A DNA stretch of 64,000 bases. Origin: Nematostella vectensis (taxonomy: Eukaryota; Cnidaria; Anthozoa; Actiniaria; Edwardsiidae). How positions within the stretch are numbered: position 1 is the stretch's first letter; every line of letters starts with the position of its first letter. The stretch is from NCBI RefSeq assembly GCF_932526225.1, contig NC_064038.1, positions 3,658,001 to 3,722,000 on the forward strand, written 5' to 3'. Positions 12,801-24,500 of this stretch are shown here, piece after piece. The notes below the pieces were generated by a model. The model was given only the letters and a program-made list of their open reading frames with translations. It did not search any database and was not told where the DNA came from. Both the position numbers and the translations under genes were made by a program.

Positions 12801-13730
12801 GTAGAAAGATAACTTGAAAATGTCAAGACGAACAAACTCTTTACATAACTGAAAATGATTAAATGCTTTTAAGACTAACTTTAGGGTAAAGTGATATCCA
12901 ATATTTCAGATAAGTGTAAAGATATTAGTGACTTACTGTACGGTTACCTTTCAGTCCGCAGACAAATTCCTAACATATCTCCTTGTATTTTTTGCTTAAG
13001 AGAAGTTATTATAATTTTGTTTTGTATCAAGGGTGTATAATTCAAATTCGTAGACAAAGTTGGCATGGTCTAAAGTTTTTAAGCACGTCTAACACCTTTT
13101 ACATTCAGTGATATTCCGATGCCTTTTGTTAACTTTTTAATTGATTGTAATTATTCTTTGGGGTCACCGTGTATAGCTACTCAATGCAATGCATTTTAAA
13201 GGAACTTCTCCAATTAAAGTAAAAAAATAAATAAACCATTGCTTTAGCTATTATGGACATATCGGTTGAGTGAAAAGCAAAACAAACAGATGACGTGAAT
13301 AACCCTGGAAATATTCACTTTTGCGCGACGACACTACCGACACTCACTTGTCAATGACTGTTTGTTTACTAGATAACAGCAACGCATATTGTTAAGGACG
13401 TTTATTATGAATTAAAACGAGACGAAGAAATGACGGACAGCCTTCGACGAGATGATACAAGTGAGAAATGGGTTTCAGTAAAAAAATCACTATGGCCACA
13501 CTCGGCTTTACCTCGGTTTCATGTTGGCCGTGCGTTTTAGATAAGCCGTCTTTATATTGCAAAATAAGGTAGAAAATAGTATCGTTTTGATGTTAGATAC
13601 CAAAGTCGTTTTTGTTTTTTCTTGACTTTACACTACAAATAAATAATGTCATCCACTAGACGTTTTAGCCATCTTCAGTTTTAAACGGTTAATTTATCAT
13701 TACATATTTCATTCTAGATTTTGCCTCATC
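9847..13730. other. Intergenic region, promoter side of both flanking genes
   Basis: It lies between the start of the minus-strand CLN3-like gene and the start of the unknown gene at 13731. Contents seen are a short tandem repeat at 10349-10598 and a single repeat-like end near 11090-11110 (AATCCTGGGTAC) that matches an element end at 35966. The remainder is AT-rich non-coding sequence. Minus-strand open frames at 11492-11899 and nearby have low-complexity content and no domain support. The last bases before 13731 look like a splice acceptor, so an untranslated first exon may lie here. Confidence 0.5.
10349..10598. repeat. Tandem repeat, about 50-bp unit, 5 copies
   Basis: The unit has the core CCCGCGAGTACACCTCGCTATTC followed by a T-rich stretch ending ATTTATAA. 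Five diverged copies follow each other, one with a short insertion near 10503. No coding content. Confidence 0.8.
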
Positions 13731-16027
13731 ATGAATACAGACAACGACTATTTGGAATCATGTGACCAGAGCATCTTCACCAATGAGGACCCAACTCAGG
13801 AGAAGATTCTTTCAGTATCCGTCACATTCAAGCCCCAGGCACAGGTAACCCACACGGAATCACAAGGGCCTGATATAATGGATGTGGATAGGAACGGAAT
13901 AGTGGATGCCCCGGGCGAGATGGAGAGTGAGCAAGCTCCCAACCCCCCTGCGTCACCAAGTGCCGAGTGGACTGAGGACGAGACAATTGGAGCAGAGGAA
14001 AGCGCAAATGAGAATCCTGTTTTGCCAGTATGTCATACTAGAAGTGCTCGTCGTAGTGCCTGGACTCTTTTTATTTATGTGTTAGTCGCCAAGGGGCGCT
14101 GATTGGAAGGGAGAAGCTTATTTGAGGGGGGAGGGGGGGGGGCTTCTCAAATTTGCTTTTGCTTAATATGAATAAATGAAATTATCCCAACGTACGGAGG
14201 AGTAAACGGATAAATACGGATAAATAAACAGCTACAACAAATAACTTCAAGGCTTGGACAGCATTAGGGGGGGAGGGGATGGGCGGACTGGAGGGCCCGG
14301 TAGAAATTTCTCTATCTAACTTCAAGTCCCAGTTCTGGAGGCTAGTTTGTTTTGCCTATTATCAACAAAAGTTTATCATCATTATTTCAGATAGAATCAG
14401 TTAGTGTTCATTTCTTTTGGTTCGTTAGTCACACTTTGCTGTTTCGTGTCTTTCGGTCGTTAAAAGACTCTAAGCGAGCGAATTATTCATTCCAGACTGC
14501 GAAAGTTTTGGTCAAGAAATGCATACTTCTCTCTCTACTTTTTTGCAGGGGTGGAAGGGGTACGGAAACAACATCTACATTCAGCCTATCCTCGTCAACA
14601 ACACGGGATGCGAAAAAGCCGCAAAAACTCAGGTTTCCAAGCGCTTTCATTACCCTTCAACAAACCAACTCAAAGCGACGATAAAAACCCGAATGGCCTC
14701 TGAATGGGTCACGAAGCACAATCAGCGAATCCAATTAACCGGATCGCTTAAGTCGCTGCATTCGGCAACTACCGATGAATCTACGAAAGATTTAGGGTTT
14801 AGTAAGAACGGACTCGCTAACAATAGCCCTCACACTGGGAGTAAAATCACTAAAGGATTCGTGTGTAGGAACTGGGCAAATGATTTCTTACCGGAACAGT
14901 ACAAGCTGAAAGACGAGGAGGAATTTGTGCCGTTCATGGTCCGTAAGTACGTGGACAGGACCAAGTATAACGTAAATAATAACAAACCACAGGTAGTCCA
15001 TGCGTCTAGGGAGGTAGAGCAAGATAATAAACCTACAGTGCCTGCTCCTTTGCAAACTGAGGAGGCAGTTAGCGAAATCTTTGTAAGTATCAGCGACAAT
15101 ACACACAGGCAGCCCGTCTCATCTGAAAATCAAAGCTGCAGCATTTGCAAAAAGGACGAGGACAAAAATGCCGTGACACACAGGCAACCAGGACAATCCG
15201 GGACAAATAAAAGTAGAAGATTTGATACGAAAAGCGAGAGCAGGGGTTTTTCACGTGATCACCTCTGCTCCGAGGCTTGTCGCTGCAATCAATATCACAG
15301 ACATACCGGTCAATCCAGGTCTCAAAGCTCAACATCCACAGGACTTTTGCAACCCAAGTCAAGGATTGCACTTCCGTTCAAGCAATTTCCACCAATTGAA
15401 CCACTCCGCCAATCTAGCAACACAGGCATTCCAACTGGTCAGCGGCCACAGACCGTGGCCTCAGGATTCATAGCAAACCGCGCGCATTTGACATCACGGC
15501 GCGCGCACAGCTCCCGCGCCAAGTCGGTGACTTATGCCAACTTCTCAAGCACTGAGGCTCGAAGGGCAAAAACAACCTCAAGCCAAGACATAAGAACCGA
15601 ACAAATACAAGCATCTAGGTACCACGCCCTCACGGGCGCGATAACCCGAGCGATGCGATCAGACGACGCGGAATACATCAAGGCCCTACGCACTCCCCAC
15701 AACGAGCAGCAGCCCATAATGACGTTACTTCCGGATGGGAAACAAGTACTGAGACGAACATTCAGCGAACATTCTAGACTAATGTCACTGTTGCGATGTA
15801 GTGGGGTCAAGATGGAAAGTAAAGGCTTTGAGAAAATCAGCTCCATCGAAACGCTGCTCTATACCCCGGCCCAGTCTTACGCGACTTTGATTCAAAACTC
15901 GCATCAGTCCGTTGCGGTTGAAGCTGGCGGGGATACCGATTCTGAAGTCATGGGACTTGGGAGTGATATCGCATATTCTAGCGAAGGCTCGACCAAACTT
16001 GAAATTTATCTAAATGCGCGAGAATGA
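13731..16027 (+). CDS. Unrecognised protein, two exons, about 591 aa
   Basis: Exon 1 is 13731-14027 and exon 2 is 14549-16027, joined in phase 0 (donor CCA|GTATGT, acceptor TTTTTTGCAG). The first 99 residues are acidic (many Glu/Asp, with EDETIGAEES). Exon 2 is hydrophilic, rich in Ser, Thr, Gln and Arg, with two small cysteine clusters (CSICKK and CSEACRC) and a better-structured-looking C-terminus around LLPDGKQVLRRTFSEH. There is no signal peptide or membrane segment, so it is probably cytosolic or nuclear. I do not recognise the family. The long uninterrupted second exon, balanced codon use and consistent splice sites are the evidence that it is real. The start is the first ATG in frame, just after a possible acceptor, so an untranslated exon may precede it. 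Confidence 0.7.
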
Positions 16028-18525
16028 TGGACGGCTTAAAGGAAAGGTTGTATTGTCACGCAATTATTTTGACGTAACGTCACGCAACATCTTTGTGTCA
16101 CATGTATGATAAACTTTAAAGAAAACTAGGTAATCCTAGAAAAATATTGAAATGAAAATGAAATATCCTTCTATTGGTACAGTTATTGAACTGAGAAAAA
16201 CAGTGTAAAAAAGATAATGTATTATTATTATTTAGTTCCTTATTTATATGAATTTATGAGTGTATAAATTTATGTGTGTTGCACTAAATACAGTCCTTGT
16301 GCATTTCTATCATGACCTTATTGCCTCTGATGGAAACAAGAGCAACAAGGCGCGCGATATGCATACTATAGCCCGGCTTTCAGTAATTTGAATTCGACCT
16401 TTTACCTCGTGTTTCTCAACTTGTTCGGATCAGAGTGGGATAAGAATGGCGATGGCGCCACCGGCATATAGACTGTTTCCCAGGACAGAAGCGCCAGCCC
16501 AGAAACGGTCAAGCGAATAAGAATACCTCAAAATACTTCCTTCAATTCCATTTCTTCCCATCCAACACATTCATTCAACACATTTATTGAACTCATATAC
16601 CTGATATTCTGTTTCTTTATCAACTTGTAAATACCAGTAGACATGTCAAATTGAGGCGATATCGACTGGAGTGATGGATCCGAGGCGATATCGACTGGAG
16701 TGATGGATCCGATGCGATATCGACTGGTGTGATGGATCCGAGGCGATATCGATATGTATGATGGATCCGAGGCGATATCGACTGGTGTGATGGATCCGAG
16801 GCGATATCGATTGGTGTGATGGATCCGAGGCAATATGGACTGGTGTGATGGATCCGAGGTGGTATCGACTGGTGTGATGGATCCGAGGAGATATCGATTG
16901 GTGTGATAAATCCGAGACGATATGGACTGGTGTGATGGATCCGAGGCGATATCGATTGGTGTGATGGATCCGAGGCGATATCGACTGGTGTGCTGGATCC
17001 GAGGCGATATCGATTGGTGTGATAGATCCGAGGCAATATCGACTGGTGTGATGGATCCGAGGCGATATCGATTGGTGTGATGGATCCGAGGCGATATGGA
17101 CTGGTGTGATGGATCCGAGGCGATATCGACTGTTACAATAAATCCGAAGCGATATCGACTGGTGTGATGGATCCGAGGCGATATCGATTGGAGTGATGGA
17201 TCCGAAGCGATATCGACTTGAGTGATGGATCTGAGGCGGTATCGACTGGTTTGATGGATCCGAGGCGATATCGACTTGTGTGATGGATCCGAGGCGATAT
17301 CGACTGGAGTGATGGATCCGAGGCGATATCGACTTGTGTGATGGATCCGAGGCGATATCGACTTGTGTGATGGATCCGAGGCTATATCTACTGTATTGAC
17401 CTAGCCTAGTCCCTGGCGTACTATTCAGGATTCACCACCACATCACCAGCCACAAGTAACCCGACAAAACGCAAGGCGCTTGTCATCGTTTTTAGATAGA
17501 CCACATTTCTCCTCTAACACCATAGCCTGATGGTTGTACCAGTTGCGAATGTTAGACGAACAGCAAATAATTTAACAACAGCTAGTTGTTCTTATGGTCT
17601 ACTATCAGGCGATGGTGTTCTCGATGAACTGTTTTCTATTTTTTTTTTAGTTTTCTAAGTACTCATCTCCTCCGAGAGCTGGATATTTAAAGCCATCACA
17701 ATTTAATTAAAAGATGTTTTTATTATTCGTTGCAATCTAAGTAGCAACTGGTGCAGGTTTATTACTAGATAAAAGTACTTATAATTCAAATAATCTGTAA
17801 GCGCAAAATATTCCGTGGGTTTTGTTCGATGCTGCTCCGTTACATGGTACCGCAGGGAGAGAGAGGACAGGAGACTTTAGCCTCCCTTCACGTCCCCCCT
17901 TACACTGTCATTGTTGGCAGATACTGATTCACTCCGCTGTTCAGATAGATCACTTGTACTCTGCAGTCCCATATCACATGACTATCTATCAAGCACTCGT
18001 GAAGCACGTGTTAAGCTCATGTCAATCGCGTGGGCATGGACTTTGGACGGTAATAAATAAACCATGGCATGTAAATAGAACAAAATACTAACGAGTTATT
18101 AAAAATTTGAATGTGCACCTAGCTATATTTTTAATTATTAATCTTTTTTCCACAGAGCTAGCCCCGATAACTATGTACATAATAAATATCATATCTAAAT
18201 ATTATTAACAATATTATCGTACAGCAAATCTTTTTTAGAAATTTTGAAATTCGGACGATAATTAATAACAGACCCTCTATTTTCAAAGTTTGGGTTTAAA
18301 ATTCAATTTCTGCTCAACAGTTTCTAATTCTTAACACTGTTCTTTTATGGCGTATACTTTTGTGCTGGAAATGACGTCATTCATTCCACCAACTGGACCG
18401 GAAATTATGTCATCCATTCCAGCAGTTCTTCGTAGACTCTCTGTCTCTGCGAGGGCGCGTGGGCTTATGGTATAGCTCTTCTGCTAAGCTTGATAATAAA
18501 AAATAGTGGGATGGGACAGTGATTC
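16028..18525. other. Intergenic region between the unknown gene and MCTP
   Basis: The gap between the stop of the unknown gene and the convergent stop of MCTP. It contains the 29-bp satellite-like array at 16653-17395; outside it I see only AT-rich non-coding sequence. The 89-codon open frame at 17822-18091 has no conserved motif. Confidence 0.6.
16653..17395. repeat. 29-bp minisatellite, about 25 copies
   Basis: The unit reads GAGGCGATATCGACTGGTGT followed by GATGGATCC. Variation sits mainly at ACTGG/ATTGG and GTGT/GAGT. Each unit carries GATATC and GGATCC hexamers. Because 29 is not a multiple of three, the His/Arg/Ser-rich open frames across it are artefacts. It lies in intergenic DNA, so unlike most arrays in the window it has no splice-site link. 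Confidence 0.95.
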
Positions 18526-21500
18526 TCAACCATCAATTCTCTTGAGTCGTAGGGCGGGATCGGTCTTGAGCAGCTTTTGCTCTTTCTACGGGTTTGAAGA
18601 AAATAAAATGTCAACGGCACATAACAAGAGACTGAGAAACAATAAGACACTCATTCAAAACCTACTCTGACATATAAGGCGGGGCAAGGGGTTTCTTTAG
18701 GCTGGCTTGGAGTCAGTAGCAGGAGAAGCACAGTTTTTTTTACACTTCCGAGTAATACCAGGTAACTCCCGAATAAAATCAGGAATCCCTTTTCACTTGT
18801 GCTTCTGATTGCGTTACGCCCGAGATACGCCCGAGTTATTTCCGACTAGTTTCGATTTACTCCCGAGTAGTTTCGAGCTACCCTCGTGTTACTCTCGAAT
18901 AAAATCGATATAAGTCCTTACCACTTGTACGTCTGAGGGGATACGCGAGAGGAAGTCGAGCAGCTCGTTGTTGTCCACGGCGTTGGGTTTACGGATCTTC
19001 TTGGTGAACTTGTTGATGCCGAACGCTAGCAAGAGGAACTTGAGGGGGACGAGGTAGAGAACGACAGTGCCAATGGTGAAGATGGCGCAGACCAGGTAGG
19101 AACAAAACGGGACAGTCCAGTTGAACGTGCTGCAGAGAAAGGTTTAAATGGTCAATTTCATGGTCATACTGTGCTGTAGAGAAAGGTTTAAATGGTCAAT
19201 TTCATGGTCATACTGTGCTGTAGAGAAAGGTTTAAATGGTCAATTTCATGGTCATACTGTGCTGTAGAGAAAGGTTTAAATGGTCAATTTCATGGTCATA
19301 CTGTACTGTAGAGAAAGGTTTAAATGGTCAATTTCATGGTCATACTGTGCTGTAACATGAAACTCGGCTATACTAGGTTCTCAATAATCTGATTATTCAA
19401 CTTTCTTCCATAATTTTCTAACTGCTTAAACGCGTTCCTGATTTCGTCATTCAAACTAACGGAATGCCATTTGATGATTTTTTTATTAGTCAGCGCCTCA
19501 CGGAGAGGTGGCGGGATAAACTATTTCAGTGCTAGCAAGTGAATGCGGTTTAAGGATTTGGAATAATCTTGAATAATCTAGAATGATCTAGAAGGCGATT
19601 TAGCTATGTATTGGAAGTCGTCCATGAGGGTTAGCAGAGTATTAAATACCGCGGTAAAATGTCAAAGTAAAAGGCCGAAGGCACCTTCGACTCACTTTTT
19701 GAATCGTTCACCCATAGAAGCAGCCTCATCTAAAGCATTCTGGACAGTAGAGCAAATGTTCGTGATGGCCGCCATTTTCTCCTTGAAACTTTTCCCTTTC
19801 TCCTAACAAGAAATCAATCATGCTTACGATCAACATTATTATATCGATCACCATCACGACTACCAATGATATGATCATCATCATTATTATTATTATCACC
19901 ATCCGCTACAAAATCACAAATACAGTGTCGTCCATTTCTAAGCTTACCCCCTTCTTGCCCTTTTCCGGTGCGTCGTCGTCATCATCCATGTCATCATCAT
20001 CATCTTCCGGGCCTTCTGACTCCTCGGGGTTCAGGTTACGGTCAGCCAGCAGCATGCACATCACGTATTGTTTCAGGAAACTCAGCAGCAAGGTCAGAGG
20101 AATTATGTAGAAGTCGAAATTCAAGCACAACATGATGTAGATCTGTTGAAAGGAAGGGACTATAAAACATGAATACAAAAGAGAAATTCAAACTAAATTA
20201 TATTCAGAGCTGAGAGGCAATGATGTTTGTTCTTTTGTTTGAGAAGGCGATGACAAGATGAGAATTTCAGTGCCTTTAAACGCTTTTAGCTTTAGTAAAT
20301 GGACTATAAAAATAAAGTATTATTAGTATTATAATTATAGTAAAGCCAGTGGTTCCCGTACCAGCATATTTTTTCTACAATAAAAAAGAAATGACCAGAG
20401 GCTGTGACCCTCCATTTTGCTTTTCTGCTCCTTGTTTCGTGTTCCCATCACCTACCATAAAAGCAAAACCACTCCTGAACTTGTACTGCCAGGTGAAGAG
20501 GGACTGAATGAATGCACCAGCCGACACGAAACTCGCCACTAGTTTGTTCACGCGGTCAATGTTACGCTGCAACAGCTGGAACAGAGAACAGCGTCAAACA
20601 TTGCATCTCGCTTAAGGTATTAAACGTAGCAACCCACTACATCGGGTTAAAAAAATAATAAAAAAAACAGACCGTATTTAATTAGATGATTTAACGAATC
20701 TTCAATATCTTGAGATCAAAGAAAGACAACAACAACAAAATATACATTTCTGAAATCACACATGGAAACCCTCTGCGGTAGAAAATGGTTAGATCTTCAA
20801 TATCTTGAGATCAAAGAAAGACAAGAACAACAAAACATACATTTCTGAAATCACACATGGAAACCCTCTGTGGTAGAAAATGGTTAGATCTTCAATATCT
20901 TGAGATCAAAGAAAGACAAGAACAACAAAACATACATTTCTGAAATCACACATGGAAACCCTCTGTGATAGAAATTGGCGAGAAAATGCACGCGCGTCAC
21001 TCCAAAAAGTACTAGTGGTGAATAAATCATTTCTGGCCTGGCTTCCTTAGAGTTTGTTTGAATGTTCAAATTAATTTTTAATGTGTGGGATTTCTCTGAG
21101 ATACATTTGTAAAATTTCGCTCGTGTCATTCATATCAAATCCAAAAAAGCTTCGTTCATCGTAACTATTGTGCTATTCACCATCACCCTGATTAACTTTC
21201 CAAAAACCGAACAACTTGAGCATTACGGTGGGTCGAGGAAAACGTTAAGAAACACTTGCGTTACAGATGGATAACCCAAAAGACTTGCGTTACACTTCAT
21301 CACGTGCTCACCTGTCTCTTGAACTTGACTGGCTGAGCCATGATTTTGGGGTCACGTGGATTCACAGTCCTGACGGCGGCTCTGATTGGGTTAAAGATGA
21401 CATCAAGAGTCAAGATCAGGTGACCTTTTGCCCGACCCTCAAGAGACTTGTTCTTCAGCTGGTACAGGCGCTTCTCACAGGGAGTGATCTGCAGGATGAA

Positions 21501-24500
21501 GGAATACAACATATGTGATCTGCAGGATGAAGGAATACAACATATGTGATCTGCAGGATGAAGGAATACAACATATGTGATCTGCAGGATGAAGGAATAC
21601 AACATACTGGTTTTGGATGATTCCTTTTACATTCCTTGATGACAAAGAATGGTTTTACCCGGATGACTCTCTCGTACCCTTGTTTTACAATATGAGGGCA
21701 TTGTTATGTGACACCCAAAAATGGAATATAGATATTTCCACTGTGAAAGAATAGCGCGTATATTGACAACTTTTCACCTTTTTTTCTTAATTCTGATTAA
21801 AGTGATGATTAAAATCAATTTAAAATGTGATGCAAATGACGTGACTCATTTACGTAACGCAATAATGTCATGATCTATGTAAATCAAAACGATGCAACGT
21901 TAACACTGTTGCGCAAAAAAGGAACTAAACAACGTAACGCAACACTAGAATTTAGTAAAATAATATACAGAGTATCACTGATGTTACACATTGTTACATT
22001 ATTACTGATACAGCAACTAGCACCAAAATCTCGTAAAGTTTGCTTTTCGACTTACGTGCAGCAGAGGGATCACAACACGCCCGAGGAATTCTGGGGCACC
22101 TCGCTTGTCTTCATCAAACACAGTGATGTCCAGCACATCATGAATATCCCACACAGGCCTGCGTGACGAAAAATGCCGTTACGTGCGTGACAGTCATATG
22201 GAGTTACATGCGTGACATTTATATGACAGAGTTATCCGCACTGCAAATGGTGGAGAGCGTTGCAAAAAGAAATCATGACATCACTAAGGTTATTTTTATT
22301 AAGATTGCGTGACATATACGACGTGACACACATTAAGTGACTGGCATACGTGACACAGTTCACGCAATGCTTACATTTCGTAGATCTTGTTCCAGTTCGG
22401 GTTGAGCGTCTTGTAAATTGTGTTGGTCACCAATCGCTGATTATTCACTTCGATCACGGCGAACGGATCCGACGCCCCTCCGAGATCTGCTGACGCCAGC
22501 CCGACGGCCCGATGAAGCTTGACCTGTAGCCAGCCGACCTCCTTGATCTTCTTCCCCGTGTTCTTCAGCCCAAAGCTTTTCACAATCTCTTGTCTGGGGA
22601 TAAAGAGCACTCACTCACTTCAGTTTTCCGCTCTACCCGTTTACCTGGTCTGGTGGTCAGAGGGCAAGTGATGTGACCAACCCTTGATACCCAAACAGAT
22701 CATAAAACCACGTGCACCCTGGGACCTCCTGATAGTGATTGACATCTTATTGAGACTTTTCTGTGCGATGATTAACAAATCACGTGACTTTCCTGCGCCC
22801 TGGGACCTCCTTGCAATGATTGACACCTCACGTGACTTACCTGCGCCCTTGCACCTCCTTGCAATGATTGACACGTCACGTGACTTACCTGCGCCCTGGC
22901 ACCTCCTTGTACGCATCCAGGTCCGACTCGCACCCCTTGGCGTCCAGACCTGTGATTGACAGGTGCATTACGATGATCCCCGCCCCGTCCTCGAGCTCAG
23001 CCTCGATCTTGTGCGATTTCTCGCGCTCCAGCTGGTTCAAGTCAATCTGACACCTGTGGAGGAGGGAATATTTCAACGAAAGAGCAAGCAAGACCATATA
23101 GCATGTAGCCCGTAGCGGTTCCTGTCCGCTCGCTCCGGTTATTTTAACCCGCCCACGGACCCTTGCGACTTGGTTCATACCTGCCCATAAATTCGTCCTT
23201 CCTGATGTCCCTGTCGTAGACCGTGATCTCCAGTACCATGGGCGAGTCGGGGTACATCTTCAAGTCAAACTGCTCCGACCACTGCGGGTTGAGCGTCTCC
23301 TTGCAGGCCTTGCTTTTGTATTTCTCGTTACCAAGACGGAATCGGCAGTACGGATCGCTAAAACCTAGACACAGTATATAATTAAACTTCTCAATTTCTC
23401 GTGGCAGATGGTGTACCTAATAACATGCCACTTTCATACCCCCCCCACCACCACCACCACCACCCCACTAACAAAGATAATCAATAACGACTAGGTAAAC
23501 CTCTAACCCGGACGTATCATAGTTACTAACTATGGACGTACCAGCGGTATAATTAGGGAAGGACCCAAAAGTCCCCCCTCCTAGCTGCTTAAAATACAAT
23601 AGAAATAATGAGACATTCTCTATAATACAAGAAGGACTGTTGGACCCCCTGCCTAAAAAACCCTGGCTACGACCCTGTATATTTTCCTCAATTTTGCCCC
23701 AAGGATTCTTGCAGGGTAGTAGAGTGTTCATCACTGTGAACACAGTTTAGTTTATTTCAGTGATTCTCCAAACTATCTACATGAGCTGTACAATTGTTGA
23801 CATAATGAAAAACAATTGAGCAATTTAGACATGAGCTCTATTGATTAGGCAATAAACCACTGATATTCAAATTGAGATATGAAATCTAATCCTGTTACAA
23901 TGTGGGCCAGTGAGCCCCTCCCATTGTCAATAATAGTCAACCTTAGCCACACCCTTGAGACACTCTCACAAGCTGGCAGCAATATTATACTTAGTTTCTT
24001 ACCTGAGTCATCCATGGGTATCATCTTCTTGCCTTCCACCAGGATGATTGACACAATGCCGTCCCACAACTGAGAGGGGATCTTCGGGTCATTTTTGCCA
24101 CTAGAAGATGCAGATCTCTTTGGGGTCCGCCTAGTCATCTCTTGCCGATCCTCAATGTTCTTTGGAGTGATGGTAAACACTGCAGCGACTTTGCCAAGAT
24201 TCTCTCCCTCCTCACCTTCAAGATCTAGCTCCATTTCAATCGGCCTGAAAAGCAGATTCAAAAATTTAAGAATCAAAAAAGAGCAAAATGGATGGGGATG
24301 TGTGGGCTGTCTGTGGTGTGAAAGTACTGTATCTTTATTCTCAGTCCTACCTCAAAATAAAGGACATGGATAAAATTATAGATACTAAAAGTTACTTGAC
24401 TTTGATAGCAAACTTTTAAATTTTGTGAAAGGGGACGTGAAGCTACAAAGAACAACAGTCTCTCATGGTCTGACGTTAGTCATATAGTTTCCTGAACTGC

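Noticed and set aside
13881-13925. EF-hand-like MDVDRNGIVD in the unknown protein
   Set aside because: The spacing to the twelfth-position acidic residue is off and there are no flanking helices; likely chance in an acidic region.
16528-17036. Minus-strand open frames rich in SDPSHQSISPRIHHT
   Set aside because: Shadow of the 29-bp intergenic minisatellite.
17822-18091. 89-codon open frame between the unknown gene and MCTP
   Set aside because: No domain, no splice context, and its length is expected by chance.
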